Source: Chaunax sp. Z400
Lineage: Eukaryota; Chordata; Actinopteri; Lophiiformes; Chaunacidae
Assembly (NCBI GenBank): GCA_037577475.1
Contig: CM075184.1
Coordinates: 3,013,594-3,077,593, forward strand
DNA length: 64,000 nt
Reading direction: 5' to 3'
Both the position numbers and the translations under genes were made by a program. The notes below the pieces were generated by a model, which saw only the letters and a list, made by a program, of their open reading frames with translations, did not search any database and was not told the origin of the DNA. Each line of letters opens with the position of its first letter. Within the stretch, counting starts at the first letter, position 1. Positions 11,738-22,039 of this stretch are shown here, piece by piece.

Positions 11738-12787
11738 CTACGATATTTAGTTGACTAAAACAGTGAGATTTTTGTTGTGTCTGAAACCTGAGTATGAAAC
11801 CAGTTCTACAGTTTATGGTACCCATGCTATCTCACAGACTTCAGGGTCATTTACCTTCACTGCTGGATTCGCCTTGGTCTCTGAGGTCAGGTGTTTGCTC
11901 CTCTGTCGTCTCTGTAGGTTTGTCGCTTGGGTGTTTTGTTTTGATCTGCTGATTCATTCTGTTCATATCTTGTCAAAGTATGTTTAGGATTGATGTCAGC
12001 TCCTAATGTCAGAAATAGATCAAAGCCTTTTTTCACCTTATGATGTCATTTGATGATGGAATGCTTCCTAGCAACGCGCTAGCAACGCGCTAGCAACGCG
12101 CTAGCAACGCGCTAGCAACGCGCTAGCAAAAGGCGCGCGCTAGCAACGCGCTAGGCACAACAACAATGGCGGACATGATTTTGTAAAATGACAGCGTTGT
12201 GCGAATGAGTGCTATCCTGAGTTTTTCAATAATAAAAGACTTAAGCTGTAAGAACCTCTCATACCATACAATATACTATGAAACATCACCACACTTAAAC
12301 TTCTACGATATCATATCCCACATTATATCATCATCGACCAGATACTTTATTGCTTCAGAGAAACAGTAAACTATGGGGAACTGACTGTTTTAATGTTATG
12401 TAGCACTTTGAGCTAACTTTGCTTTATTGTGTTGATATATTGGATCCACGTGGTTTGTGTAATGTGTGTGATATTTCAGTCAGCAGGCTGAGAGCAGAGG
12501 GCACGCATCTGTCTGCTGTCCTGGCCACCGCTGCCGGCCTGCCAACCAGAGAGCGTTGAGGATAAAGGTCGAAACACTCAGTGAAGGTTGGACACCTCCT
12601 GAAGACCTCAACGCAGCCAGATGAAGTAACCAACTACAACCAGGCCCTCATCCATCGGCTGCCCCCCCTACACAACCGTCTCCACCGTCGCTCACAAGTC
12701 TCCCACAAAGTCTCCCACAAGCCAAGATGCCATCAGGACAGTGTAACTACCAAGGGATTGAATCATCTAGTCCTAGGAAGAACTCAG
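11738..12787. other. No gene recognised apart from a short tandem repeat
   Basis: Contains the 11-bp repeat at 12068-12154 and otherwise unassigned sequence. I searched for the missing N-terminal MSRB exons (a WPSF block and the first CxxC) and did not see them. Confidence 0.4.
12068..12154. repeat. 11-bp tandem repeat (CTAGCAACGCG)
   Basis: About seven head-to-tail copies of CTAGCAACGCG, interrupted once by AAAAGGCGCG. CpG-rich in an otherwise AT-rich region. Confidence 0.9.
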
Positions 12788-13462
12788 TCAGATGATTTCT
12801 CCACTGGGATGCACAGAGTGGAGACTACCTGCAGCCAGGTATACTGCATTCTATCCTAACAGCATCTGTTGCATACTCCTTTACCTGTGCACCGTTTCAC
12901 TGACAAATAACAGAAGACTACTTAAAAAAATAACATAAACATAAATCAACCAAAATACTAATTAAATCATTGCGAATAAGGAATTGAAATAAATCATACT
13001 AGGTGATCAGAGTTTGACCATGTGACTATAAATATACTTATCTCAATATTTTGATAATAAAGTTTTCACTTTTACTCCTCTGTGTCTAAGAGTCAGTTTG
13101 GAATCGTTCCTTCTGAAGGCTGCTTGACTGACAGCTGTCAGACATTTCACATCATAATCCACCAAGTTTCTTTCACCCAGTTGGAATTTTGAAACAGTTT
13201 ACTGGTTTAAAAGAGGATATTCTGATGTTTTACACGTGTTCATGTTGGTAAAACTTCAAAAAGATGTGTTCATGTGTTTCAGTACGGAGCTCATCTGGGA
13301 CACCTGTTTGATGATGGACCAAGACCCACAGGAAAATGCTCCTGCATTAAATCGGCCTCGTTGGCTTTCCAACCCAAACACGCGGCCTCCTCTTCCTCCA
13401 GCTCTGCAGCTGAGGGTAGCGCTGCCAGCAGCTCAGTGAGTGACGAGAAGACTGAGTTCTGA
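12788..13462 (+). CDS. msrb3: MSRB3-like methionine-R-sulfoxide reductase, last two exons
   Basis: Exon 12788-12838 encodes SDDFSTGMHRVETTCSQ, followed by a GTATAC donor. Exon 13283-13462 follows a TTTCAG acceptor and begins YGAHLGHLFDDGPRPTGK, then CIKSASLAF, ending in a Ser/Ala-rich tail and TGA. These are hallmark MsrB blocks (GMHRVE, HLGH.FDDGP.PTG, C.NSASL.F). MsrB enzymes reduce methionine-R-sulfoxide; the Cys in CIKSASL matches the catalytic position. The tail ending DEKTEF recalls the ER-type C-terminus of MSRB3, hence the tentative symbol. The second zinc CxxC should read CSQCGAH, but TAC replaces TGC, giving CSQYGAH. Exons for the first CxxC and the WPSF region were not found. Either 5' exons lie outside the window or this is a degenerating copy. 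Confidence 0.7.
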
Positions 13463-13664
13463 AAGGAAGGCTGGAGAATCAGTGATCAATGACTGTTTCT
13501 GTGTGGAGAGTTCACATACATGAACTAGTAAATGATAAATGGACTGAAAGGACCTGAACCTGAAAGGATTGCAATTTGTTTTTAATTAAAAAGGTAATTA
13601 AAAAGTAATTAAAGTGGTTAACTCATTTACATTAAATGCATTGTCCTGTTTTAGTTAACTTAAG

Positions 13665-13880
13665 CGTCCTCTTATCAGAAGGTCGGTGGTTCAATGCCCC
13701 GCCCTAATAGGCTATCGAGGAAGATACTGAACCCCAGTTTGCTCCCAGTGTCATTTCCATTGGTGTGAGAGTGTTGATGTGAGTGGGTGGATGCTGGCTT
13801 GTGTTGTAAAACACTTTGAGTGATCACTCAGACTAGAAAATCTATAAATACAGTCCATTGACCATTTTACCATTTATGTA
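13665..13880 (+). mobile_element. tRNA-derived SINE
   Basis: A pol III B-box-like GGTTCAATGCC lies at 13688-13698. It is followed by 'gatactgaaccccagtttgc', 'gagtgttgatgtgagtggg', 'gtaaaacactttgagtg' and an 'ataaatacagtccattgacc' end. This succession matches an abundant fish tRNA-SINE. Diverged and 5' truncated, so old. Confidence 0.75.
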
Positions 13881-14164
13881 GGGACATGGTGAATGTTCAG
13901 TGTGAAACCTCCTCCTCCTCTGTGCTCACAGCTAAACACATACATCTTGTTTCCTGATTGAACTCTGTCTGTTCTGTTACTGGGGGTGTTGGAAAATGAA
14001 CCGTGTTGAGGCAGCATTACAGTGTGTTGTGTTGTTTTTACAAATCCCAGCTGCCACTGGTTAGTAGATTCACCTCACACATCAGTTGTCTCCTGTTGGT
14101 GTTAATACAACTGGTAGGGACAATTTTGCTTTTGCACAGTTTTGGGTCATTTTTATTTACAGAG

Positions 14165-14475
14165 CAGAAACATGCTACAGTCGTCAAAAGGTTTGGTGTG
14201 GAACCTCTGCAAAAGAAATGAAGGAAAATCAGGTGCAGCACCAACTCTGCCAGGTAAAACTATTTCATCACAAGTCTACCTAAACTATGCACAACCATTT
14301 GAGAGCAGAGCACCAGCAGAAGAAGGTCCATCCACAGTTCAACAATCAGTTAGTTTTGTTAGCAGACAAAGTGAGTCTATTAGACGTGCAGAATAAACAG
14401 ATGATCGCTAAAGACATGCCTCCTATCAGCTTTATTGAAAGCGACAGTTTTCAAATTTATTTGTTGAGCCCTTAA
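14165..14475 (+). pseudogene. hAT/ZBED-type transposase fragment
   Basis: One frame, interrupted only by TAA 14281-14283, reads LCQVKLFHHKST, stop, TMHNHLRAEHQQKK, then NKQMIAKDMPPISFIESDSF. The C..H..HLRAEH pattern is the second half of a BED zinc finger. MIAKDM.PIS.(V/I)E is the conserved start of the hAT catalytic region in ZBED-like transposases. A further stop at 14473-14475 ends similarity. No terminal inverted repeats were identified; an inactive fossil. Confidence 0.7.
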
Positions 14476-14697
14476 ACCTTATAAGATATGTGAGTGGTGA
14501 AAATAACAGGCCTATTATAGGATTAGATTTCATTGGCGACTGTATTGTTTCTGATTCCTATGAACCAAACATTTTCAGAGTTTTAAAGTCCAAAAGCCAA
14601 AATGTATTGAAAAAAGATTCAGAACATGTTTTTATGTAAACAAATATTCTGCTTCTGTCCATATTTGTTGGTTTTTAGCCTTTAAAAACAACATTTT

Positions 14698-14740
14698 TAG
14701 CACACATACTCGGCCAATAAAGCTGATTCTGATTCAACAT
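14698..14740 (+). mobile_element. LINE-type 3' tail
   Basis: Contains GGCCAATAAAGCTGATTCTG followed by ATTC, a common 3' end of fish LINE/SINE families, in which AATAAA precedes short tandem tails. Only the tail is visible. Confidence 0.45.
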
Positions 14741-14939
14741 GATCTATCTGTGAAAGATACACGTGTTACGGCGCACACATAAAACACACAAACAAGAGAA
14801 CAAGGAAGAGAAAGAACTAAAACATCAAATATGAAGACAGGATGTAACAGGAATCAGAGCAGTTCTATTAAGTCTCGATATAAGTTCATTCAAATTAGTT
14901 CTGCAAAGACTGCATTACTCTAAAAGTAAACTTAGCTAA

Positions 14940-15640
14940 ATGTCTGAATCAGTGTCTCCATGTGTGACAGATGTGGCCGTACCTAAGGTTGACTTTAACA
15001 CTTATTCTGACTCTGTCCAGCACGAGACAATTTCTGGTGTGGCATCTTTATTTGGTTTTTCTAAGCAATATAAAATAAACATTCAACCAAACTGCAATTT
15101 GCTAAGATTAGGCTCCACTAACAGGACAACGTCCCTCCCATTAAATTGGGCTCTCAAAACATGGTTGCAGTTAAAAAAAAAAATGACTTAGCAGGAAGTC
15201 TCCATCCTCCCCATGTTACAAAAAGTGACTCAATGAGATGTTTCTATTGCTAGATTGGATCAGGTTTGATCTATAAATGGAATTCACAAACTATGCTCAG
15301 ATGTATGGAAGCCATTTTTGCATTACTTGATGAGACCTGCTGCTCTGTTGTATCTATTCTATTATTGTGTGTAAACCCTGCCTTACCCTGTACTGACTGA
15401 CGATCCTCCATCCATGTCTTTTTTTCTCTTTCTTTCATCGCCTTGACTTTCCCAATGGAAGAGACAATCTCCCAGTTAGCAGATATTGTTGTAGACTGGC
15501 TTTTTAGGAGTATTCTTTGGAGCTCTATGAATCCTCACTTCTTCTTTTTGTTACTTTACTCTATGTTTGATGCTTCATGGCCATTGTGTGTGTAATTGTT
15601 TACTGTGTTAAAAGTTCAAATAAAATATTCAAAAATAATA
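14940..15640 (+). mobile_element. L1-like LINE ORF2 C-terminus and 3' end
   Basis: An open stretch at 14940-15188 includes NWALKTWLQLKKK, like the conserved 'N..(L/F)K.W.QF' block in L1 ORF2 C-termini. Around 15300 another frame reads DVWKPFLHYL, the usual last block of L1-clade ORF2. It ends near 15620 in a 'gttaaaagttcaaataaaat' tail. Stops and frameshifts interrupt it. 5' truncated, as typical of retrotransposed L1. Confidence 0.6.
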
Positions 15641-16472
15641 ATGTTGCTTTTGTTGTTTGTAAAAAATTAATTAAAAAGTATTTATAATATTGATTCATGT
15701 CATGATTCAAGTTCAACTTCATTGTTGATCCTCAGAGCCTTTAGATGACTTGGCTCCTATTCATATCAGATCTACTACTTTTGTGTGTCGGGACGACTGC
15801 AGCGTGATCACGTAGGTGTGTGCATGCATATCATATTATTGTCAAGAGTCATTGGAGTTTGGTGCTACAACAGATGCCAACCTTCCATATTGCTAAAGTC
15901 GGCAACTGGGCCTTGTTAAGATGGTGAAATGGTTAAAGTATGGTTACATTAGCTTTCTGATCAATTAAACTTTTAAATTCAGGCCAGACACACATTTCTT
16001 GTTTCCAATGTATATTTTGAGCAGAGACATAAGAACCTGTAAATATTGCATTAAGGCTTTACTCTGTTATTGGTCAGTACTGACAGACTGACTTCCAGGT
16101 CAGCTTTTCTTACACCTCCATATGTACATGTTGCAGATTAGGTAAAATCACTTGCTGCAAGCTAACACAACACAGAAGGTACCCCTGATTTGAAAGACTG
16201 AGAATGACAGGATTCATCATTATGTTTTTATCTTGGTTTTATTTACATTATGTACACAATTATATAATTTTCAATTTATCTGAATAGCGCTAAATCTCAA
16301 CTACAGTTATATCAAAAAAGAGCAGGTCTAGACAACCTCATTATTCTAAAAAGATCATGAGCAAGCACTTGGCGACTGTGGCGGCGAAAAACTACCTTTT
16401 TATAAAAGGTAGAAACATCGAGCAGATCCGAGACTCATGGTGGACGGCCCTCTGCTTTGACCAGTTGGGGTG
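15641..16472. other. No gene recognised
   Basis: AT-rich sequence. It may include the 3' UTR of the minus-strand poly(A) polymerase gene; a TTTATT (AATAAA on the minus strand) occurs near 16240. Confidence 0.4.
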
Positions 16473-16552
16473 AGAGACAGAGAGAGAGAGAGAGAGGCAG
16501 AGGGAGAGGGAGAGAAAGAGAGAGGCAGAGGGAGAGGGAGAGAAGGACAGGG
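16473..16552. repeat. GA-rich microsatellite
   Basis: Runs of AGAG and GAGGCAGAGGGAGAG-type sequence within the 3' UTR side of the poly(A) polymerase gene. Confidence 0.9.
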
Positions 16553-16642
16553 AGGGAACATTTATACATTTATATACAATACCAAAGGATATGTGGATGG
16601 AGGTCGTCCTCTCGGCTACATCACTCAGTGCCATGGCAGCAT

Positions 16643-19600
16643 TTATATCTGTTGAAAAAGAGAGAAGAAAAACAGGGTTGTAAACCTTACAGGTTCATGG
16701 AGAAGCATGTGACGTCTTTAGGGTAGGAATGGTAGGAAAGCAGACGTGTGTGTAGCTAGAGAGAACTTAGAGGATTCTATTCTTTATTCTGTGCTGTACC
16801 TGATGACGTAGATGGAGTTTAATGGCCCGTTTCACACTAGCGACAGTCTTGATGTTGCAGGAGGGTGAATCTGACAGCTCAACCGTGGGCATACTCTGAA
16901 AGGGAAGGAAGAGACGGTGAGGTCAGTCCCAGAATAGGAAGATCTTTACTTCAGTTTAACAGTGTATGTTAACTTAATAGAACACCTTAGAAGATAGTTT
17001 AGCATACCAGCTCAAGTTTCTGTTTCTGGCCTGGTGTCTCATGCCCAGTAGCACCAGGTCTCCCAGTGCTTTTTGAGCTCACAGTGGGAGACGGGCTCTG
17101 GCTGAGAGAGACACCTGCGGAGGACTCTTCAGATGAGGTGTCTTCAGTCTCCTGAACTGGTTCCTCGCTGACTTTCAGCTTCTTCGGTGAAGGTGAAGCT
17201 GAATCAGGAGGAAGACGCCTCTTTGCTGCCCGTGGACTCCTGGGCGCTGTGACGTGTCGTCTGGCAGTGGATGATTGACGTTTCTGTTCAGAACAAAGAA
17301 AACCTTATTTTATTCTTTTATTTTATTATATAACACCTTAAGCAAGAGCGTCTTGGTGCAGTTTATTTTTATGTACACCTTACAACAATTATTAGCTAAG
17401 TTAACAAAGTAGGAAATTTACTATTTATGTCTTGCCTAGGGTTAGACGATTGATACCGCTCTCATGTTTATGTGATAAATATGAAGCTACTGCCAACAGA
17501 CCGTTATTTTAGCTTAGCACAAAGACTGGAAGCAAGTGAAGCTGCCAGCAGGAATGGTCCGAGGGTAATCCATACAAAAGTCTATAATCTGTACAAAAAC
17601 AGATGTGTCAAAATGTCTTGTTTGGGTTTTACCTAGATTATGTACCAGACTATCTCTTGGTCAGCCACAGAAACTTTCAGTTTTTTTGTCAAAATTGTGA
17701 ATTTCTCAGGCATTCAGTGGAGACTCCAGGAAGTAACTGCACCCAACCAAGAAATAGTCCGGCACATAACCCTCAGTAAAACTATGTGTCACTTTCACAC
17801 TTCAATTTGTATACAGATGAAATAAAGTCATATATTAGGAGATAAGCTAAGCTAACTACACAGAAACGAGAGATGAATCAATCTTCTAATTCTAGGCCAT
17901 AAAGTTATGAAGTGTATTCCCAAAATATGAAACACTTCCTTCCTAATATGACAGCACTGACATCTAAGACTTTAGATTCACAGAAACTATTCAAACTAAT
18001 ACATCTTCACATCAACAGAGCATTGAATGGTTTGGTGTACCGTGTCAGCTTCCAGTCTTGTAGCTGGGCTCTCGTGGTCAGACGAGTCTTTTCCCTTGAT
18101 GGCAGCTTGAGCTGGTTGGCTCACTGTGGGCTCTGCTGCAACGGTGAAAACACTTTTGTAGTCACCATCGGCTACCTCCCAGCTCAGATCTGCCATCTTT
18201 GTGAGGCCTATGGCTGAGACGGTCATTCCCTCTTCATAGACCCCACAGCTGTCTGCCAGACTGTAGACTGCAACAACACAAAATACAAGTATGATTTATG
18301 AAGTCATAGAGCATTGTTTTATTTGATCCGAGTCTAAGAAAGTAAAAAACAAACATACCCTTGTTGGTGAAGGCCTGGAGGATGGTGGTCAGGTCTACTG
18401 TGATACGTTTATGTGCCTGCATATCAAACAGCAGCCCAATCTGCCACACTGTGCTCAATCCCTCTCTGAAACAGAAATACAGGCCAATGAGGTGACAAGT
18501 AAAACACATTTAATCACCAAAACAACAAGACCGTTTTTAATACTTTTACTGCAAAGTTACTGACAGTTAATATGTAGCATCAGAACAAAACACAGTAACC
18601 ACTTAACAGAAAAAGTTTAGAAATGAACAGTTTTCTCTGGAGGGAACTCCCTGCCAAAATTCAAACACAACCATTAAATGGTGAGTCCTTACTTGTCAGT
18701 GGGTGCAGTGGAGGACTCTAGGTTCACATGGGCCTGGGTGATGTTCATGTGTCTTTCCAGATCCCCCACCAGCAGTCTGATCTTAGACTCCACCATGCTG
18801 ACCCTGACAAAGTGAACAAAATACAGCTGTCAGAAAGAGGAAAACAGTATAGTAGGTGGAAATAAAATACTAAACTCCCTCAAAGTGGACCACAGGCATT
18901 GGTTCCAGTAGTCCTGAGATTTTTCTGGACTCTGTACTCACCATTCAAGATGCTGCCTCTCTGAAGCCGACGATGCTCTCAGCAGAATGTAATGCCTAGA
19001 CACAAGAAGACAGAACAGCTTTGTATACAGGCTGGAATCTAACTGCAGGAATCATAAATCCTGTTTTAACAATAGTCATATTTGTAGGAATTTCTGATCA
19101 ATATTTAAAGCAGGTCAAGCTACAGCACAAGAACATTACTCAACAAAGATGGATACTAGTCTTCATCATATTATGAACTTTAAACATGACTAATCTGTTT
19201 TTATAAGACAACACCTGTATACATCACATATAAAGATTGATTAAATAATTGAAATATTTAGTGGCAGCTGTATGTTCAAAATATCAAAATGATCAACAAT
19301 TACATAGAAACAAGTGAAGAAGCTGTTTGAGCCGACTCAGGCGTGACCGACCCATCACTAATATAGAATTAGGGGGGGAATGATCATATTTCACAAAGTG
19401 CTGTGCATGTTAGTGTATTCTGTGTGAGACAATCCACATTTTCTTCTTTGTCCACCTGAACACTTACTTGTACTTTTCAAAAAAGTCTGGCTGGTCAAAC
19501 AGTTTGGACCACTCTGCTTTGTTCTCCTCAATCTCCTGAGCGATGGCATGGCCTGTGAACGAGGACAGGAAAGCTTGTTAAAGTCTGAGACAAACAGAGA

Positions 19601-19818
19601 CCAGCTTTGTTTCCAAACTAGAATCCATCTATCTGTTATTGGCCCACTATGCAGGCAGCACTGTGAGCATTTGATGAATATCATCTGAGTGAATACGTAC
19701 CCCAACTGATCTCCTCCACGATGATGTGGAATGTGGAGAGAGACACGTTCACACTGGTGTTCTGCTGTGGGTACGCTGGGGTGATGATGGGCATGAGGTG
19801 GCGCTCATCTCGACTCAA
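16643..19818 (-). CDS. Poly(A) polymerase, C-terminal half (5' exons absent)
   Basis: Nine exons splice in frame: 19818-19701, 19552-19468, 18995-18942, 18803-18693, 18465-18359, 18267-18041, 17283-17008, 16895-16800 and 16648-16643 (Ile, stop). They total 1080 nt, or 359 residues. The start reads RDERHLMPIITPAYPQQNTS, then KAEWSKLFDQPDFFEKYKHY, HLEWVSMVESKIRLLVGDLE and DLTTILQAF, in the order of the central and RNA-binding domains of vertebrate PAPOLA/PAPOLG. PRAAKRRLPPD and SPKKLK form a basic nuclear-localisation-like region, and the C-terminus SVKRAIKLHLRHQI resembles the conserved PAP tail. The family adds poly(A) to mRNA 3' ends in the nucleus. The catalytic nucleotidyltransferase exons should lie upstream, beyond 19818, but only satellites and unrelated genes are seen there. 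Truncated paralogue, very long intron or assembly break are all possible. Confidence 0.85.
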
Positions 19819-19897
19819 CTGGAAAGTCACAAGAAGACAACATTTTCAGGTTCCCTGTGCTTCGGATCTAATGTGATGCTGAATTGACCGACATGAT

Positions 19898-20965
19898 TTT
19901 ATATTTGTAGTCTAAATTAGCAATTTAGTCTGATGTATTTTAGCAATTTAGCCTGTTGTATTTTAGCAATTTAGCCTGTTGTATTTTAGTAATTTAGCCT
20001 GTTGTATTTTAGTAATTTAGCCTGTTGTATTTTAGTAATTTAGCCTGTTGTATTTTAGTAATTTAGCCTGTTGTATTTTAGTAATTTAGCCTGTTGTATT
20101 TTAGTAATTTAGCCTGTTGTATTTTAGTAATTTAGCCTGTTGTATTTTAGTAATTTAGCCTGTTGTATTTTAGTAATTTTGTCTGTTGTATTTTAGTAAT
20201 TTTGTCTGTTGTATTTTAGTAATTTAGCCTGTTGTATTTTAGTAATTTTGTCTGTTGTATTTTAGTAATTTTGCCTGTTGTATTTTAGTAATTTAGCCTG
20301 TTGTATTTTAGTAATTTAGCCTGTTGTATTTTAGTAATTTTGTCTGTTGTATTTTAGTAATTTTGTCTGTTGTATTTTAGTAATTTAGCCTGTTGTATTT
20401 TAGTAATTTTGTCTGTTGTATTTTAGTAATTTAGCCTGTTGTATTTTAGTAATTTTGTCTGTTGTATTTTAGTAATTTAGCCTGTTGTATTTTAGTAATT
20501 TTGTCTGTTGTATTTAAGTAATTTAGCCTGTTGTATTTTAGTAATTTTGTCTGTTGTATTTTAGTAATTTAGCCTGTTGTATTTTAGTAATTTTGTCTGT
20601 TGTATTTTAGTAATTTAGCCTGTTGTATTTTAGTAATTTAGCCTGTTGTATTTTAGTAATTTTGTCTGTTGTATTTTAGTAATTTAGCCTGTTGTATTTT
20701 AGTAATTTAGCCTGTTGTATTTTAGTAATTTAGCCTGTTGTATTTTAGTAATTTTGTCTGTTGTATTTTAGTAATTTAGCCTGTTGTATTTTAGTAATTT
20801 TGTCTGTTGTATTTTAGTAATTAAGCCTGTTGTATTTTAGTAATTTAGCCTGTTGTATTTTAGTAATTTAGCCTGTTGTATTTTAGTAATTTTGTCTGTT
20901 GTATTTTAGTAATTTAGCCTGTTGTATTTAAGTAATTTAGCCTGATGTATTTAAAGCAATTTAGC
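19898..20965. repeat. 23-bp minisatellite with two interspersed variants
   Basis: About 45 copies of a 23-bp unit. Two versions alternate irregularly: GTAATTTAGCCTGTTGTATT and GTAATTTTGTCTGTTGTATT, differing at two positions. It lies just upstream of the first visible poly(A) polymerase exon, in its presumed intron. Confidence 0.95.
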
Positions 20966-21002
20966 AAATTATCCAGGCTTTTCCAATTTAGTCTAAATTA
21001 TT

Positions 21003-21075
21003 ACTCCGCCAAAGGAGGAGGTTATGTTTTTGCCAGCGTTGGTTGGTTGGTTGGTTTGTTAGTTTGTTGGTTTGT
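21003..21075 (+). repeat. CCGCCAAGGAGG-type dispersed repeat, fragment 2
   Basis: Begins CTCCGCCAAAGGAGGAGG, then TTATGTTTTTGCCAGCG and GTTGG/GTTTG runs. It matches the 5' end of the same repeat class as 1138-1310, with a better preserved head. Confidence 0.7.
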
Positions 21076-22039
21076 ACGGATCCCCTCTGGTGACATTGGG
21101 GGGGGGGAACGCGTTAGTATGTTGTGGCCACGAGATACTATGTTGTGGACCTATTGTCATCTTCATGCAGTCACTGTTCATTGTTGCTTTAGCCACCTTG
21201 CTGGGTTCTTGCAGACTTGTTACCTTATTTAACACCTGCACGATGTGATCAAACTGTATATTTGCAGCGCTACACCTGCTCCGTTCACAGCCCAACATGC
21301 GGGACGTGCCCTCACTCTGCGTCTCCATTCATCTGACTCTCGCTGTCTCTCCCATGATCCACACACACCTATGCTACAAGCACACTGGCTGATAATTACA
21401 CACTAATTTCAATCCAGCACAGTAACAAAATTAAAACACCGGAGTGGTGATAAAATGCAACAGCACCTATTACACAGGATATTATTTAAATTTCGCTGTA
21501 ACATGGCGATACGCAGTTTGTTATCTAGTGCACTATATTTATATAGTTCACTTGATAGCAAGATAGAGTCAGCAGCATGATAGATACTTCCTGAAAGTTG
21601 TGAGGATTTCTTTTATTATCTCTTTAAAACATGTTTGTTTACTACAATTTGAGATCGTGTTTGAATAAAGTTGTGGCAGAATGTGAAATCATCACCACCT
21701 CAAATAAAGAATAAAATATTTTATGATTTGGACCAGATAGATGGATAGATAGATGGTATACATTAATATGTACACATGCACACACATGCCATACATAGAG
21801 ATATAACACATGCAATATCAGTTTATAGACACACACAAAGAATATACACTCCATCCACTGGTATGGAGAAATCTTTGCTTATTTTAAAGATAAATGCATC
21901 AATATTTAGAAATATTAAGACGCTAGATCATAAATAATCTTAACATAAATGAGAAATTAAATAAACATATGAAATGTAGAAATTAATTAAATATAACAGT
22001 GAGTTTTGGCTCTATTGCCTGGTAATTAATGGCTATACT
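21076..22039. other. No gene recognised
   Basis: Unassigned AT-rich sequence leading into the satellite. A short GATA-like run lies near 21737-21752. Confidence 0.45.

Noticed and set aside
12060..12160. CRISPR-like regular repeat
   Set aside because: An 11-bp tandem repeat without spacers in a vertebrate genome; a plain minisatellite.
16392..16726. Arg/Glu-rich and Ser/Leu-rich frames near 16.5 kb
   Set aside because: Translations of a GA microsatellite within the 3' UTR of the poly(A) polymerase gene.
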